A program made the position numbers and the translations under genes. The notes below the pieces were generated by a model. It was not told the DNA's origin and did not search any database. It saw only the letters and a list, made by a program, of their open reading frames with translations. From assembly GCF_963677845.1 (NCBI RefSeq), contig NZ_OY782498.1:1306001-1370000 (forward strand): 64,000 nt of DNA. The letters run 5' to 3'. Below are positions 54,594-63,945 of the stretch, piece after piece (positions within the stretch are counted from its first letter, which is position 1; the number at the start of each line of letters is the position of its first letter). The stretch comes from an uncultured Pseudodesulfovibrio sp. Lineage in GTDB: Bacteria; Desulfobacterota; Desulfovibrionia; Desulfovibrionales; Desulfovibrionaceae.

Positions 54594-56684
54594 TTAGAAC
54601 GGATAAACCAAAGTGCTGTCTGTATTCTTTTGTTTGCCTATTTTTTTGTTAATGGCATCAATACGGGCTTTCGCAGCTTCGCGTTGTTCTTTGCGGGCAG
54701 CATTGCGGACAACCGTTCCGAGCAAGCGTTTGGCCGTTTCGTATTTCCCTCGTTTTTCATAAATGAGAGAAGCTCGATACATCGCTGTCAGCGCCCAGAT
54801 GTTTTCTTGTGGGTATTGCCAGGCCAGTTTAAGATAATAATCCAAAGCCTTATCCATATTCCGCATGGCGTGTTCGCCTTCGCCTAACCAGAATAATGTT
54901 TCAGCCTGAAGGGCGGTCGTCATAGTAACACGATTGTCCCACATGGCCAGCAATTCTTTTTGTGCTATTTTATATTCTTTTCGCTGTTGATACAGCAATG
55001 CCATACGTAAACGGGTCATGACAGGGATAGCTGTGCCGGTTTTGACCATTTCCTTATATGTATCTAGTGCAGCGGACTGTCTGCCGGAATCAAGTTCAAT
55101 ACGTGTTTTGATGTCTAGCCATGAGGTTTTAAGGTTTGAGGGAAGGCTTGGTTCATCTATTTGGTTCAAATAAAATGCGCTTAACTGTAAATTTTTGGCC
55201 TTGGCTGCATCATTTGCCAAATAGAGGAGACCTTGAATACCAAAGGATGAATCATCAAAGAGAAAAGCAGATCGTTTAGCCAAAGAAACAGATGGTTTCT
55301 CATTAAAGAGTTGTTGCCAGTATGCAAGCAGTAACAATTTGTCCAAGGGATATCGATCCAGAGAAAGCGAAGCAAGCTGTTTACTCGGTGCTGTTGTCCA
55401 GAAAGGAGCTTCGGTTTGAGCGTTTACATCTTGTCCGGCTGCACCGGAAAGGGCGGTCAAAATGGGGTATAAGGCATAGGATTTAGCCGGTTTTTCTGGC
55501 AGGATATTGTTAAAGTTATCCTTGAAGGTTAGGAGTCCTGCAAGACGAAGTGAGATAGGAAGATTTTTTTTATTTGAAGAATTCCAGATAGTTTTGGATG
55601 TTGTAACATCGCCGCTTGATAATGTTAAAGCAAGTTTAAAGTTTGTGAGAAGGGCGGATGTTTGCTCAGAAATGAGCATGGATCCCAGTTCATTATCAAT
55701 CGCCTTTTTGGCGTCATCAAGAGACATGGTTAGCAAATTATTTCTGAATTGAGTCCATGGTCCTGAATGAGGATTGCCCAGAAACCACTGACTTCTGGAT
55801 ATGGAATAGGGAGCCAGAAGATTTCCAGCCCAAAAAGCATTGGCTTTTAGATAATTTCCGGTGGTGAAAGGTGCAAGGTCCGTAGGCAGGGTGCCATTTT
55901 CAAGGAAGATTAATATTGATTCCCAGAAAATTTTGACGGTTTCTTGTGAAATTTGGTCAATCTGATTCTTCGCTTCATCAAACTTTTCCAATGACGCTGA
56001 AGCCATGGCCTGTGCAATTAATTTTGTATCCTCAGGGAGGAGGAACGGAGCTGTTACGGACGGAGATGCTTTCGTTCCTGGTGCGTTTTCTTCTTTTAAT
56101 TTCGAAGGCTTAGCAGTTGTGAGTGTTTTAGTAACGTTCCAGAAACCATCATTCCACACACGTTGTCCAACGGCCATCACCAAGTTGAGTGCTTCATGTT
56201 GAGAAGATCTGGAAAGAGTATGATTTGCAGTATATGACCAGTACATTTTGAGCCAGACATCATGCCATATGTCATCAAGTTCAGGTTCTGCTTTTAAACG
56301 ACGTTGGGCGGCTGAATCATCCATGAATTTTGTAGCCTGAGTGAACCAGAGGACGGCCTTTGAAAGGTCACCTAGTCCACGATATGCCTGACCACCAAGC
56401 CACAGTCTTTCCGCTTCAAGAGATCGATCACTAAAAGCGGGTGTCATTTCAATTATTTCAAGTGTTTTTGATGGTGAATTAAGATTCAAATACACTTGGG
56501 CTCGTTTGAGTATTGCCTCGGGAGAGTCTTCTGTAGCCTCGGTTGTATATTCCTTTTCAAGACGATCCCAAGCACCATAATGTTCAAGCCATTGTTGAAA
56601 GGTTTGTTTTTGTGCTGCCAGACTGTTTGTACTTGGAACAAGCAAGCAGACGATTAAAGCGAAAAAGGAGAACGAAAGTTTCAT
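54594..56684 (-). CDS. Large exported TPR-repeat protein
   Basis: A 696-residue protein with a signal peptide ending near SLAAQK and no lipobox. Most of it is helical; TPR-like units are recognisable near residues 90-125 (WLGGQAYRGLGDLSKAVLWF, as shown) and 590-670 (ETLFWLGEGEHAMRNMDKAL, DYYLKLAWQYPQE). The C-terminus is basic. Such periplasmic TPR proteins usually scaffold other proteins; no partner is named by the sequence. It is the gene upstream of the MFS-ApbE fusion, separated by a terminator. Confidence 0.75.
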   Translation of the reverse strand: MKLSFSFFALIVCLLVPSTNSLAAQKQTFQQWLEHYGAWDRLEKEYTTEATEDSPEAILKRAQVYLNLNSPSKTLEIIEMTPAFSDRSLEAERLWLGGQAYRGLGDLSKAVLWFTQATKFMDDSAAQRRLKAEPELDDIWHDVWLKMYWSYTANHTLSRSSQHEALNLVMAVGQRVWNDGFWNVTKTLTTAKPSKLKEENAPGTKASPSVTAPFLLPEDTKLIAQAMASASLEKFDEAKNQIDQISQETVKIFWESILIFLENGTLPTDLAPFTTGNYLKANAFWAGNLLAPYSISRSQWFLGNPHSGPWTQFRNNLLTMSLDDAKKAIDNELGSMLISEQTSALLTNFKLALTLSSGDVTTSKTIWNSSNKKNLPISLRLAGLLTFKDNFNNILPEKPAKSYALYPILTALSGAAGQDVNAQTEAPFWTTAPSKQLASLSLDRYPLDKLLLLAYWQQLFNEKPSVSLAKRSAFLFDDSSFGIQGLLYLANDAAKAKNLQLSAFYLNQIDEPSLPSNLKTSWLDIKTRIELDSGRQSAALDTYKEMVKTGTAIPVMTRLRMALLYQQRKEYKIAQKELLAMWDNRVTMTTALQAETLFWLGEGEHAMRNMDKALDYYLKLAWQYPQENIWALTAMYRASLIYEKRGKYETAKRLLGTVVRNAARKEQREAAKARIDAINKKIGKQKNTDSTLVYPF

Positions 56685-57082
56685 GGTCCCTCAAATGCCG
56701 TAAACGGCTTTTTATTGTCTTCGATTAGGCATTCTTATCAGTCTCGAAAAAAACTCTCAATGGTGAGTTGGTAGAAGTTGAACCATCTAACGCAAAAAAG
56801 GGGATGTCTGATTTTATCGGAAATTATGAGAGCTGTTTTACATGTCATTTGTTAAAAGTTTACATAATTTACATTATGAGACAAATATATAAACGATTGA
56901 AATACATGTTTTATTTTGGATGAAAGTTCACAGTGGCTTCGGTCGTCTCCGTCCGTCAGCTTATCAGTAAGTCGGTCGGTGGCGTTAAATGCTTTGTAAT
57001 GCTTTGTGCGGTAATTCGGTTGATTTTATGGCCTGAGGGTCGAATTGATCGGGCAAAGCCGTTAGAGACTGAATGAGAGCCA
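56685..57082. other. Promoter spacer upstream of the TPR gene
   Basis: About 400 bases, AT-rich in its first half. It must hold the promoter of the TPR gene on the minus strand. A short run CCGTCCGTCAGC...GTCGGTCGG near 56950-56985 can fold imperfectly; I see no RNA gene. Confidence 0.45.
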
Positions 57083-57112
57083 AAAAAAAGGCCCTGTTCA
57101 GGGCCTTTCTCT
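57083..57112 (-). terminator. Terminator after the YHS-domain gene
   Basis: AAAGGCCCTG and CAGGGCCTTT pair perfectly with a 2-base loop; on the minus strand eight T follow. It ends the dapL-folK-YHS transcript. Confidence 0.88.
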
Positions 57113-57133
57113 TTGTATGATGTGTTGAAAGTT

Positions 57134-57412
57134 CTATTCGTCGTCTTTTTCGATGGTCGTAGCTTGAATTTGCTTCAAGTATTTGTCCCGACATTCATAG
57201 GAACAGAACATGTGAACCTTGTCCCCTTCCCGAACTCGAATGGAACTGTCTTTTTCGACATACGTACCGCAAACCGGGTCTTTGACCATTTCGCCGGAGG
57301 CTACTTTATCCTTGATGACCTTTTCGCTTTGCATTTCCTTTTTCTTCTTGTCGCCCATGAAGAGCTTGTAAACAAGAAAAAGTGCTACGCCAATGACCAG
57401 GAATTTCAGCAT
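57134..57412 (-). CDS. Membrane-anchored YHS/TRASH-domain protein
   Basis: A 92-residue protein with one N-terminal helix (residues 3-19), a charged stretch and a YHS-type domain KDPVCGTYVEKDSS and MFCSYECRDKYL, whose three Cys would bind a metal ion, probably copper or zinc. The domain would lie in the cytoplasm or periplasm depending on orientation; the Lys-rich segment after the helix suggests cytoplasm. It is the last gene of the operon after folK, with no clear link to folate synthesis. Confidence 0.78.
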   Translation of the reverse strand: MLKFLVIGVALFLVYKLFMGDKKKKEMQSEKVIKDKVASGEMVKDPVCGTYVEKDSSIRVREGDKVHMFCSYECRDKYLKQIQATTIEKDDE

Positions 57413-57436
57413 GGTATGTCTCTTTTGTGTATTGGG

Positions 57437-57949
57437 TTAGGCTTTTTGCCAGATTTTTCTATCTTCGATCTGGTATTCAATGGCATCCAAGGCTTCATCG
57501 ACGGTTGTTCCATCGGGGAATACATAGTCCGGTGCAATTTCTTTGAGAGGAACGAGGACAAACGCCCTTTCCTTTGCTCGTGGATGCGGCAAAGTCAGGA
57601 AATCCATGTCCATGGTCACGTCACCCCAGGCAACGATATCCATATCCAACGGCCTAGGGCCACCCTTTACCGTTCTTTCACGTCCCATTTTAGCTTCAAT
57701 AGCCGTACACGTGGACATAAAACCTTGTGGTGACCAAATTTCGGCATCGATTTCCAATGCGATTACTTGGTTAGTAAACCACTGTTGATCCTTGACTTCG
57801 CCCTGCGGTTCGGTCTCGTAATATTCAGATACTGCCTTGAGACGTATCTCATCTCCATAGTCTTCCAGCTTAATTAATGCTTCGTGCAGATTGTCTTCGG
57901 TGTCTCCAATGTTGGAGCCGAGGCTGACATAGCATATTACAGTTTCGAT
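57437..57949 (-). CDS. folK: Folate biosynthesis pyrophosphokinase FolK with a non-standard start
   Basis: Transfers pyrophosphate from ATP to hydroxymethyl-dihydropterin. In frame the protein reads ETVICYVSLGSNIGD at the start, then NLHEALIKLEDYG, YYETEPQGEVKDQQWFTNQV and GPRPLDMDIV, all strong FolK signatures, so the full enzyme of about 170 residues is encoded. But between an in-frame stop at 57968-57970 and this region there is no ATG, GTG or TTG; the first is a TTG at 57757, which would delete the substrate-binding N-terminus. The start must be a rare codon, with ATC at 57949 or 57958 or ATA at 57937 as candidates near GAGGAGG. It overlaps the end of dapL. Confidence 0.82.
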   Translation of the reverse strand: METVICYVSLGSNIGDTEDNLHEALIKLEDYGDEIRLKAVSEYYETEPQGEVKDQQWFTNQVIALEIDAEIWSPQGFMSTCTAIEAKMGRERTVKGGPRPLDMDIVAWGDVTMDMDFLTLPHPRAKERAFVLVPLKEIAPDYVFPDGTTVDEALDAIEYQIEDRKIWQKA

Positions 57950-59103
57950 ATTCTGGATACCGCCTCCTCAAGCAGATCGTTATTCACAGTCAGGGAGATA
58001 CGAAAATACCCTTCTCCCGGTGTTCCGAAACCATTGCCGGGTGTGAGTACAACGCCTGTCTGTTTCAGGACGTTCGTCACGAATTCCGACGAGTTATTTC
58101 CATCAGGTACATTGCACCACAAATAGAAGGAAGCGTCGGGGACGCGATGGTTTATGCCTACCTTGGTCAAGGCGGCACTGACCACGTCTCTGCGTTCTTT
58201 ATAAATGGCGCGGAATTTCTCAGCGTAGGGTTCGCCGTTGCGAAGCGCTGCTATACCGGCCTCCTGAACAGCTTGGAAAATGCCTGAATCTACATTTTCC
58301 TTGATCTTGCCCAGACCGGCGACCAGATCGCTGTTACCTACGGCCATGCCGACACGCCAGCCGGTCATGTTGTAGGTTTTGGACAGGGAGTGGAATTCGA
58401 TGCATACCTCTTTGGCATGTTCGCATTCCATGATTGAAATAGGACGATTGTTCGGATCGTAGTAAATTTCAGTGTAGGCGGCGTCAGAGATGACGATTAC
58501 GTTGAATTCACGGGCTTTTTCAATCAGTCGATCATAAAATTCTTTGGTGGCTGTAGCTGCTGTCGGGTTGTTGGGATAGCAGACAAAGATCATCTTGGCC
58601 TTGGACCAAGTGTCATTGCTGATTGCTTCAAGGTCAACCAGATAGTCGTTTTCTTCCAGCAGTGGCAGATATTCAACTACTCCACCGGCAAATTCAGTTG
58701 CTACACCATAGACCGGGTAATTGGGCGTAGCCACAAGAGCCAAGTCGCCAGGGTTGATATATGCCAGCGGGAAATGAGCAATGCCCTCTTTGGAGCCGAT
58801 AAGGCTAACCACTTCGGTTTGAGCGTCAAGGTCCACGTCAAAGCGTTCCTTGTACCAGTCTGCCACGGCCTGACGATAGGCTGGCATGCCTACATACGAG
58901 GGATACTGGTGATTAACGGGCTTTTTAGCTCCTTCATACAGAGCCTCGATGATAAAGTCCGGTGTGGGGAGGTCTGGATCACCGATACCCAGGCTGATGA
59001 TGTCCATGCCCTTGGCGGCCACTTCTGCTTTGGCCTTGTCGATGGCTGCAAAAAGATATGGGGGCAGCGTTGAAAGGCGGTCGGCCAATTTAAAATTAGA
59101 CAT
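57937..59103 (-). CDS. dapL: LL-diaminopimelate aminotransferase
   Basis: PLP-dependent class I aminotransferase, 388 residues, with ISLGIGDPDLPTPDFI, YPSYVGMPAYRQAVADWY, VCYPNNPTAATATKEFY, the Asp/Tyr of SDAAYTEIYYD, the PLP Lys in SLSKTYNMTGWRVG, and FRISL at the end. These fit the DapL group, which makes LL-diaminopimelate from tetrahydrodipicolinate in one step and is common in Desulfovibrio. A general alanine or aspartate aminotransferase is the alternative. ATG 59103 has AAGGAG 9 bases upstream; a longer reading to 59169 lacks one. Confidence 0.85.
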   Translation of the reverse strand: MSNFKLADRLSTLPPYLFAAIDKAKAEVAAKGMDIISLGIGDPDLPTPDFIIEALYEGAKKPVNHQYPSYVGMPAYRQAVADWYKERFDVDLDAQTEVVSLIGSKEGIAHFPLAYINPGDLALVATPNYPVYGVATEFAGGVVEYLPLLEENDYLVDLEAISNDTWSKAKMIFVCYPNNPTAATATKEFYDRLIEKAREFNVIVISDAAYTEIYYDPNNRPISIMECEHAKEVCIEFHSLSKTYNMTGWRVGMAVGNSDLVAGLGKIKENVDSGIFQAVQEAGIAALRNGEPYAEKFRAIYKERRDVVSAALTKVGINHRVPDASFYLWCNVPDGNNSSEFVTNVLKQTGVVLTPGNGFGTPGEGYFRISLTVNNDLLEEAVSRISKL

Positions 59104-59313
59104 GTATGAATTCTCCTTAAATTTCTTCAATGCAAGCACTTTCATAATTGCGGCTTGACCCTGTGTCAATCCGAACTGTTGCGCTTTGGGCAGTCCCTTG
59201 GTAGCACCTCAAGAGTCAGAGTGCCGTTTACTTGTATCCAATGTCAGGGCTACTCTTATTCTTATGATATCATCCAATACTTTAATTGTATCAAATATGA
59301 TCTGGTCGTGATC

Positions 59314-60237
59314 ATGAATCGAAAAAATAATAATAAATTAAGCAAAAACGTAAACCATCCATGGGTTGATCGTTATTTGGAATATGTTTTAATCGAAAAG
59401 GGGCTGTCAGAGAACAGTTTGGCCGGTTACGCCGAGGACTTACATTCCTTGTTGGCCTTTTTGAATGACAAATCCTTTTTGCTGAAGGACCTTTCGGACA
59501 AGACTCTCTTTCTTTATTTGACATATTTACGGGCCAAGGGGCTGAAAAGTCGCTCTTTAGCTCGTCATCTGTCATCACTCCGTGGTTTTTTTGCATATGC
59601 CGTCGGTGAAAAGTGGTACAAGGAAGATCCCGGACATCTTTTGGAGAACCCTAAACTTCCAAAGAAACTCCCAGAATTTTTGACTAAAGAGGAAATATCC
59701 CGCCTACTCGCTTTACCTGATACTTCCACCAAGCTTGGTATGCGGGACAAAGTCATGTTGGAGCTGTTGTATGCGGCAGGTCTGCGTGTTTCCGAACTTA
59801 TTGCGATGAAAGTGCTCGATTTTGATCCGCAGGTGGGTATGCTTAGAGTCTTTGGCAAGGGAGCTAAGGAACGTCTCATACCAATCCATTACACGGCGCA
59901 AGACTATTTGAATCAATATATTGAATTTACCCGCCCTTCTTTTAAGCCAGTTGAGGATTTCATGTTTCTCAATCGTTCCGGCAAAGGATTGACTCGCCAA
60001 GGTGTATGGAAGTTAATCAAGAAATTTGCTACATTGGCTGAGATAAAGCGATCCATATCTCCGCATACCTTCAGGCATTCTTTTGCCACACATCTTTTGG
60101 AAGGTGGTGCAGATTTGAGGACGGTACAATTGCTTCTTGGGCATGCTGATATCAGTGCTACGGAGATTTATACGCATGTGGAGTCCAATAGGCTGAAGAG
60201 CCTTCACCAAAGATTTCATCCTCGCTCATCAATGTGA
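59314..60237 (+). CDS. xerD: Tyrosine recombinase XerD
   Basis: Site-specific recombinase that resolves chromosome dimers at dif with XerC and FtsK. The 307-residue protein (start ATG 59314, MNRKNNN) has the SAM-like N-domain (LEYVLIEKGLSENSLAGYAED) and the catalytic residues: Arg in AAGLRVSELI, Lys in RVFGKGAKERLIP, His-x-x-Arg in HTFRHSFATHLL, His in LLGHADIS and the nucleophile Tyr in ATEIYTHV. A longer in-frame reading to 59155 has no ribosome-binding site and its extra residues are not typical. The distance to the tRNA-Leu block makes it a housekeeping enzyme. Confidence 0.93.
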   Translation: MNRKNNNKLSKNVNHPWVDRYLEYVLIEKGLSENSLAGYAEDLHSLLAFLNDKSFLLKDLSDKTLFLYLTYLRAKGLKSRSLARHLSSLRGFFAYAVGEKWYKEDPGHLLENPKLPKKLPEFLTKEEISRLLALPDTSTKLGMRDKVMLELLYAAGLRVSELIAMKVLDFDPQVGMLRVFGKGAKERLIPIHYTAQDYLNQYIEFTRPSFKPVEDFMFLNRSGKGLTRQGVWKLIKKFATLAEIKRSISPHTFRHSFATHLLEGGADLRTVQLLLGHADISATEIYTHVESNRLKSLHQRFHPRSSM

Positions 60238-60261
60238 ATCTGAGAACAGAGTAAAAATATA

Positions 60262-62949
60262 ATGACTAAGAAACAACCGAAACTCTCCGCGCCAACCGTT
60301 ATTACCGCCCATGCCAATGCGGATTTTGATGCTTTGGCTGCCATGGTCGCTGCCAGTAAGCTTTATCCTGATGCCGTGCTTATTTTCCCGGGAAGTCAGG
60401 AAACAAATTTGCGTAATTTTTTCATTGAAAGCACAATTTATCTTTTTAATTTTAAGGCATTCAAGGATATTGATCCCGCATCGGTAGAACTGCTCGTTGT
60501 AGTCGATACCCGTCAACGCTCGCGCATTCCGCATGTTCGTCCTGTGCTGGATAATCCGAATTTACGTATTCATTTATATGATCATCATCCCGATAGCGAT
60601 GAAGATTTGCCCGCTGAAAAAAGTGTGGTGAAGTTTTGGGGGGCAACCACTTCTATAATTGTTGATGAAATTCGGGAGCGAGGATTGACCTTGAATATGG
60701 AAGAAGCCACCCTTCTCGGCCTTGGCATCTATGAAGATACAGGCTCGTTTGCTTTCAACACTACCACGCCGCATGATTTTAAGGCCGCGGGCTGGCTCAA
60801 GCAACAGGGCATGGATATTGAGGCTGTGTCTGAGCTTCTATCACGAGAATTGTCTGCGGCACAGGTTACCTATCTCGGTGAATTGCTCAAAAATGCAAAG
60901 ACATATGACATTCATGGAGTGGATGTCATTATTACGGAAATTTCTACAGATAGGTTTGTCCCCGACTTTGCTTTGTTGGTCCACAAACTTATGGATATGG
61001 AAAAAATTAAGGTCGTTTTTGCTTTGGGCAGGATGGCTGATCGAATCCATGTTGTTTCTCGTTCACGCAATCCAGACGTCAATGTCGGTCAGATTTGTTC
61101 GTCGCTTGGTGGCGGAGGACATGAGGCAGCCGCCTCGGCCACAGTCAAGGATAAGACATTGGCAGAATTGCGTGATGACCTGTTTGCATTGTTTTATTCT
61201 CAAATTAATCCTCAGATCGTGGTGGATGGGTTGATGTCTCGGCCACCGGTTGTCATTGAGGGTGACAAAACCATGGCCGACGCTGTGGAACTCATGACGC
61301 GCTATGGCCTCAAAGATGTGCCGGTTGTTTCTGCCAATACAATGAAATGTATTGGTATTATGGGGCATAAGACAGCTGATAAGGCGCTTTCTCATCATCT
61401 TGGTGATGTAGGCCTCAGTGAATATATGACCCGCAAGTTTGAGACCGTTGAGGTCAAAACAGATTTGTATCGCGTGATGGAGATTATTTTGAGTAATCGT
61501 CAGCGAATGCTGCCGGTTGTTGACGGAGAAGAATTGGTCGGAGTTATTACCCGAACTGATTTAATGAATATGCTTATAGATGAACCCGCGCGTATTCCAG
61601 ATTCATTGTTGCCCGACAGGCGCAGAGAACGAAATATTGCCGCCCAAGTGAAAAATCGTCTTCCACAGAAGATGCTTGATTTGTTGAAATCTGCTGGCAA
61701 TCTCGGTCAGGAATTGGGGTGGGAGATTTACGCCGTTGGTGGTTTTGTTCGAGACATTCTTCTTGGAAGGCCGAATTTTGATCTTGATTTGGTCGTTGAA
61801 GGTGATGGGATTGAATTTGCGCGAAAATTTGCAAGCTTGTCAGGCGGTCGTGTCAAGGCACATTCCAAGTTCAAAACCGCTGTCGTCATTCTTGATGACG
61901 GTCAACGTGTTGACGTAGCAACAGCCCGTCTGGAGTATTACGAATATCCTGCTGCCCTGCCAACGGTTGAGCTGTCATCCATAAAAATGGATTTATATCG
62001 TCGAGATTTTACAGTGAATGCTTTGGCACTGCGGATTAACCCCGGTCGTTTTGGCCAACTTGTGGACTTTTTTGGTGCAGAACGAGATATCAGAAATCGA
62101 ACTATTCGAGTTTTGCATTCATTGAGCTTCGTTGAAGATCCGACCCGTATCCTTCGGGCTATTCGATTTGAACGTCGTTTTGATTTTCAAATCGGCGGTC
62201 AGACCATGCGTCTCATTAAAAATGCTTTGAATCTTGAGCTGTTCAGCAAACTTTCCGGCACTCGCGTTATGCATGAACTGCAATGGATCATGAATGAGGA
62301 AGATCCACTTGCCTGCTTTATAAGGATGCAGGAACTCGGAATAATGGCTGCAATTCACCCTCTCCTCAAGCTGACCAAGGACAGGGTTCAAATTTTAACT
62401 GAGTTGGGCAAAGTTCATAGTTGGTATAAGCTTTTGTATCTGGAGCCTGAAATTACGTCCTGGAAGCTCTATATCCTTGGCATGACTATGGGGATTAAGC
62501 GAGAAGATGTCGGCCAAGTTACTTCTCGTTTACATTTTACTCGAAAAGAAGAACGAGATTTCAAGCAGTTGCGAGATATGATTGGCGATGCTCTCATGAA
62601 GCTTATGGGGTGGCGTGAAGGAAAATCCAAGTTGAGCCGTTTATACTCTATCCTGCACCCCATTCCGGTGGAGGGTATTTTATTTCTCATGGCTCGGAGC
62701 CGGAAAGAACATATTCGCCGTAATATTTCTCAATATCTCGCTCGATTGCGTTATATTGAAATTGATGTCGACGGTAAGGATTTATTGAATTTAGGGATAG
62801 AACCGGGGCCGATTTATACCGTCATCCTTGATAGGCTGATGCGTGCAAAAATTGATGGCCGTGTAGAGACTCGCGAGGAACAGTTGGAGATGGCAATAAA
62901 AATTTTTAAAGATGACTTGGCTCAAAATGGAGATTCTACTGAAAACTAA
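60262..62949 (+). CDS. DHH-CBS-CBS-nucleotidyltransferase (A-adding tRNA enzyme type)
   Basis: An 895-residue multidomain protein. Residues 1-310 are a DHH/DHHA1 phosphoesterase (ANADFDALAA, HLYDHHPDSDE, SSLGGGGHEAAAS), about 320-450 are two CBS domains, and from about 485 is a class II poly(A) polymerase/tRNA nucleotidyltransferase head with VGGFVRDILLGRPNFDLDLV (catalytic Asp pair near 505) and YRRDFTVNALAL, followed by a helical RNA-binding part. This order is known in Aquifex, Geobacter and relatives, where it is the A-adding partner of a separate CC-adding enzyme. The DHH part may add nuclease or nucleotide-cleaving activity. Confidence 0.88.
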   Translation: MTKKQPKLSAPTVITAHANADFDALAAMVAASKLYPDAVLIFPGSQETNLRNFFIESTIYLFNFKAFKDIDPASVELLVVVDTRQRSRIPHVRPVLDNPNLRIHLYDHHPDSDEDLPAEKSVVKFWGATTSIIVDEIRERGLTLNMEEATLLGLGIYEDTGSFAFNTTTPHDFKAAGWLKQQGMDIEAVSELLSRELSAAQVTYLGELLKNAKTYDIHGVDVIITEISTDRFVPDFALLVHKLMDMEKIKVVFALGRMADRIHVVSRSRNPDVNVGQICSSLGGGGHEAAASATVKDKTLAELRDDLFALFYSQINPQIVVDGLMSRPPVVIEGDKTMADAVELMTRYGLKDVPVVSANTMKCIGIMGHKTADKALSHHLGDVGLSEYMTRKFETVEVKTDLYRVMEIILSNRQRMLPVVDGEELVGVITRTDLMNMLIDEPARIPDSLLPDRRRERNIAAQVKNRLPQKMLDLLKSAGNLGQELGWEIYAVGGFVRDILLGRPNFDLDLVVEGDGIEFARKFASLSGGRVKAHSKFKTAVVILDDGQRVDVATARLEYYEYPAALPTVELSSIKMDLYRRDFTVNALALRINPGRFGQLVDFFGAERDIRNRTIRVLHSLSFVEDPTRILRAIRFERRFDFQIGGQTMRLIKNALNLELFSKLSGTRVMHELQWIMNEEDPLACFIRMQELGIMAAIHPLLKLTKDRVQILTELGKVHSWYKLLYLEPEITSWKLYILGMTMGIKREDVGQVTSRLHFTRKEERDFKQLRDMIGDALMKLMGWREGKSKLSRLYSILHPIPVEGILFLMARSRKEHIRRNISQYLARLRYIEIDVDGKDLLNLGIEPGPIYTVILDRLMRAKIDGRVETREEQLEMAIKIFKDDLAQNGDSTEN

Positions 62950-63081
62950 TGTGTTTCGCGCTTGCCCTCTTGTGGTAAGCGGTGTAGAAAAATTTCAAAT
63001 TTACGGTGTCTATGGTATGATGCCTCAATCTATGGTGTCAGGCTTTGATATATTCAGTCAGATGCAAGGGATAGATATTAA

Positions 63082-63570
63082 ATGGAAGTTTTGTGGGCGC
63101 CTTGGCGTCTGAACTACATACTCGGCCCCAAGCCGGATGAATGTGTTTTCTGTATTCCGGAAGATTCGTCTGAAGATGAAGAGCGATGTATCTTGGCAAG
63201 AGGAAAATACTGTTTTGTTATCATGAACAAATTTCCATATAATAATGGTCATCTCATGGTGACTCCGTATAGACATGTGAGTAATCTGACGGATTTGACA
63301 CTTGATGAATCCAATGATTGCATGCTTTGGCTAAGGTATTGTACGACTATTTTAGAAAAAGCTTTCAATCCTCAAGGGATCAATATGGGACTCAATCTTG
63401 GGGAAGCAGCAGGTGCTGGAATTGCTCAGCATCTGCATTTTCAGATTGTCCCTCGTTGGAATGGAGACGCTTCATTCATGGCCGTTTTCGGGGAGACAAC
63501 AGTCATCCCGGAACACTTGAATTCAACTTACAGCACTCTCAAGCCGCTGTTCGATGAAATAACTGTTTAA
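63082..63570 (+). CDS. HIT-family nucleotide hydrolase/phosphorylase
   Basis: A 162-residue HIT protein. The start EVLWAPWRLNYI and CVFC pair, the NGHLMVTPYRHVSNL block, and the histidine triad region IAQHLHFQIVPRW, with Gln at the third position (HxHxQ), place it in the Ap4A-phosphorylase-like branch rather than Hint. It acts on dinucleoside polyphosphates or adenylated compounds. AAGGGA precedes the ATG. It begins a small group with lapA. Confidence 0.87.
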   Translation: MEVLWAPWRLNYILGPKPDECVFCIPEDSSEDEERCILARGKYCFVIMNKFPYNNGHLMVTPYRHVSNLTDLTLDESNDCMLWLRYCTTILEKAFNPQGINMGLNLGEAAGAGIAQHLHFQIVPRWNGDASFMAVFGETTVIPEHLNSTYSTLKPLFDEITV

Positions 63571-63580
63571 GGAGATTTTC

Positions 63581-63937
63581 ATGCGTTTTATCAAAGTCCT
63601 GTTTTTGTTGGCTCTTTTCGTTTTTTCCATCCTTTTCTTCAGCCAGAATATTGAATCGCTGCAGCAGGAGTTGACGCTGATTTTGGATGTCCCCTATATC
63701 GCCACGTTGCATTCCATTCCTCTGCCCTTCAGCGTTTTGATTTTGGCTGCATTCGTTGCCGGCTCACTGTTGACCATGATTTATTTTATCGTTGACAAGT
63801 TCCGTGCCTGCTCCAAACTCAAGGAATGTCGTACTCGTATGGCTAGCCTCGAACAGGAACTCAACTCTTTGCGTAATTTGCCTATCAGTGAAGAACCCTA
63901 CACTGAGACCAAGGAAAACGAAGAAGAGAACGCATAA
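63581..63937 (+). CDS. lapA: LapA-domain (DUF1049) inner-membrane protein
   Basis: A 118-residue protein with two helices (about 3-21 and 47-70) and a C-terminal coiled coil (CRTRMASLEQELNSLRN). The first helix with FFSQNIESLQQEL matches the LapA domain; in enterics LapA with LapB tunes LPS synthesis by controlling LpxC turnover. AAGGAG precedes the ATG, 10 bases after the HIT gene. A further gene begins 8 bases later. Confidence 0.78.
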   Translation: MRFIKVLFLLALFVFSILFFSQNIESLQQELTLILDVPYIATLHSIPLPFSVLILAAFVAGSLLTMIYFIVDKFRACSKLKECRTRMASLEQELNSLRNLPISEEPYTETKENEEENA

Positions 63938-63945
63938 GGATTTAT

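Noticed and set aside
57113-57733. 206-codon plus-strand frame opposite the YHS protein and folK
   Set aside because: Antisense to two genes with clear motifs.
59314-60237. XerD as the integrase of the tRNA-bounded block
   Set aside because: It has the typical XerD sequence and context and is over 30 kb away, so it is the dimer-resolution enzyme.
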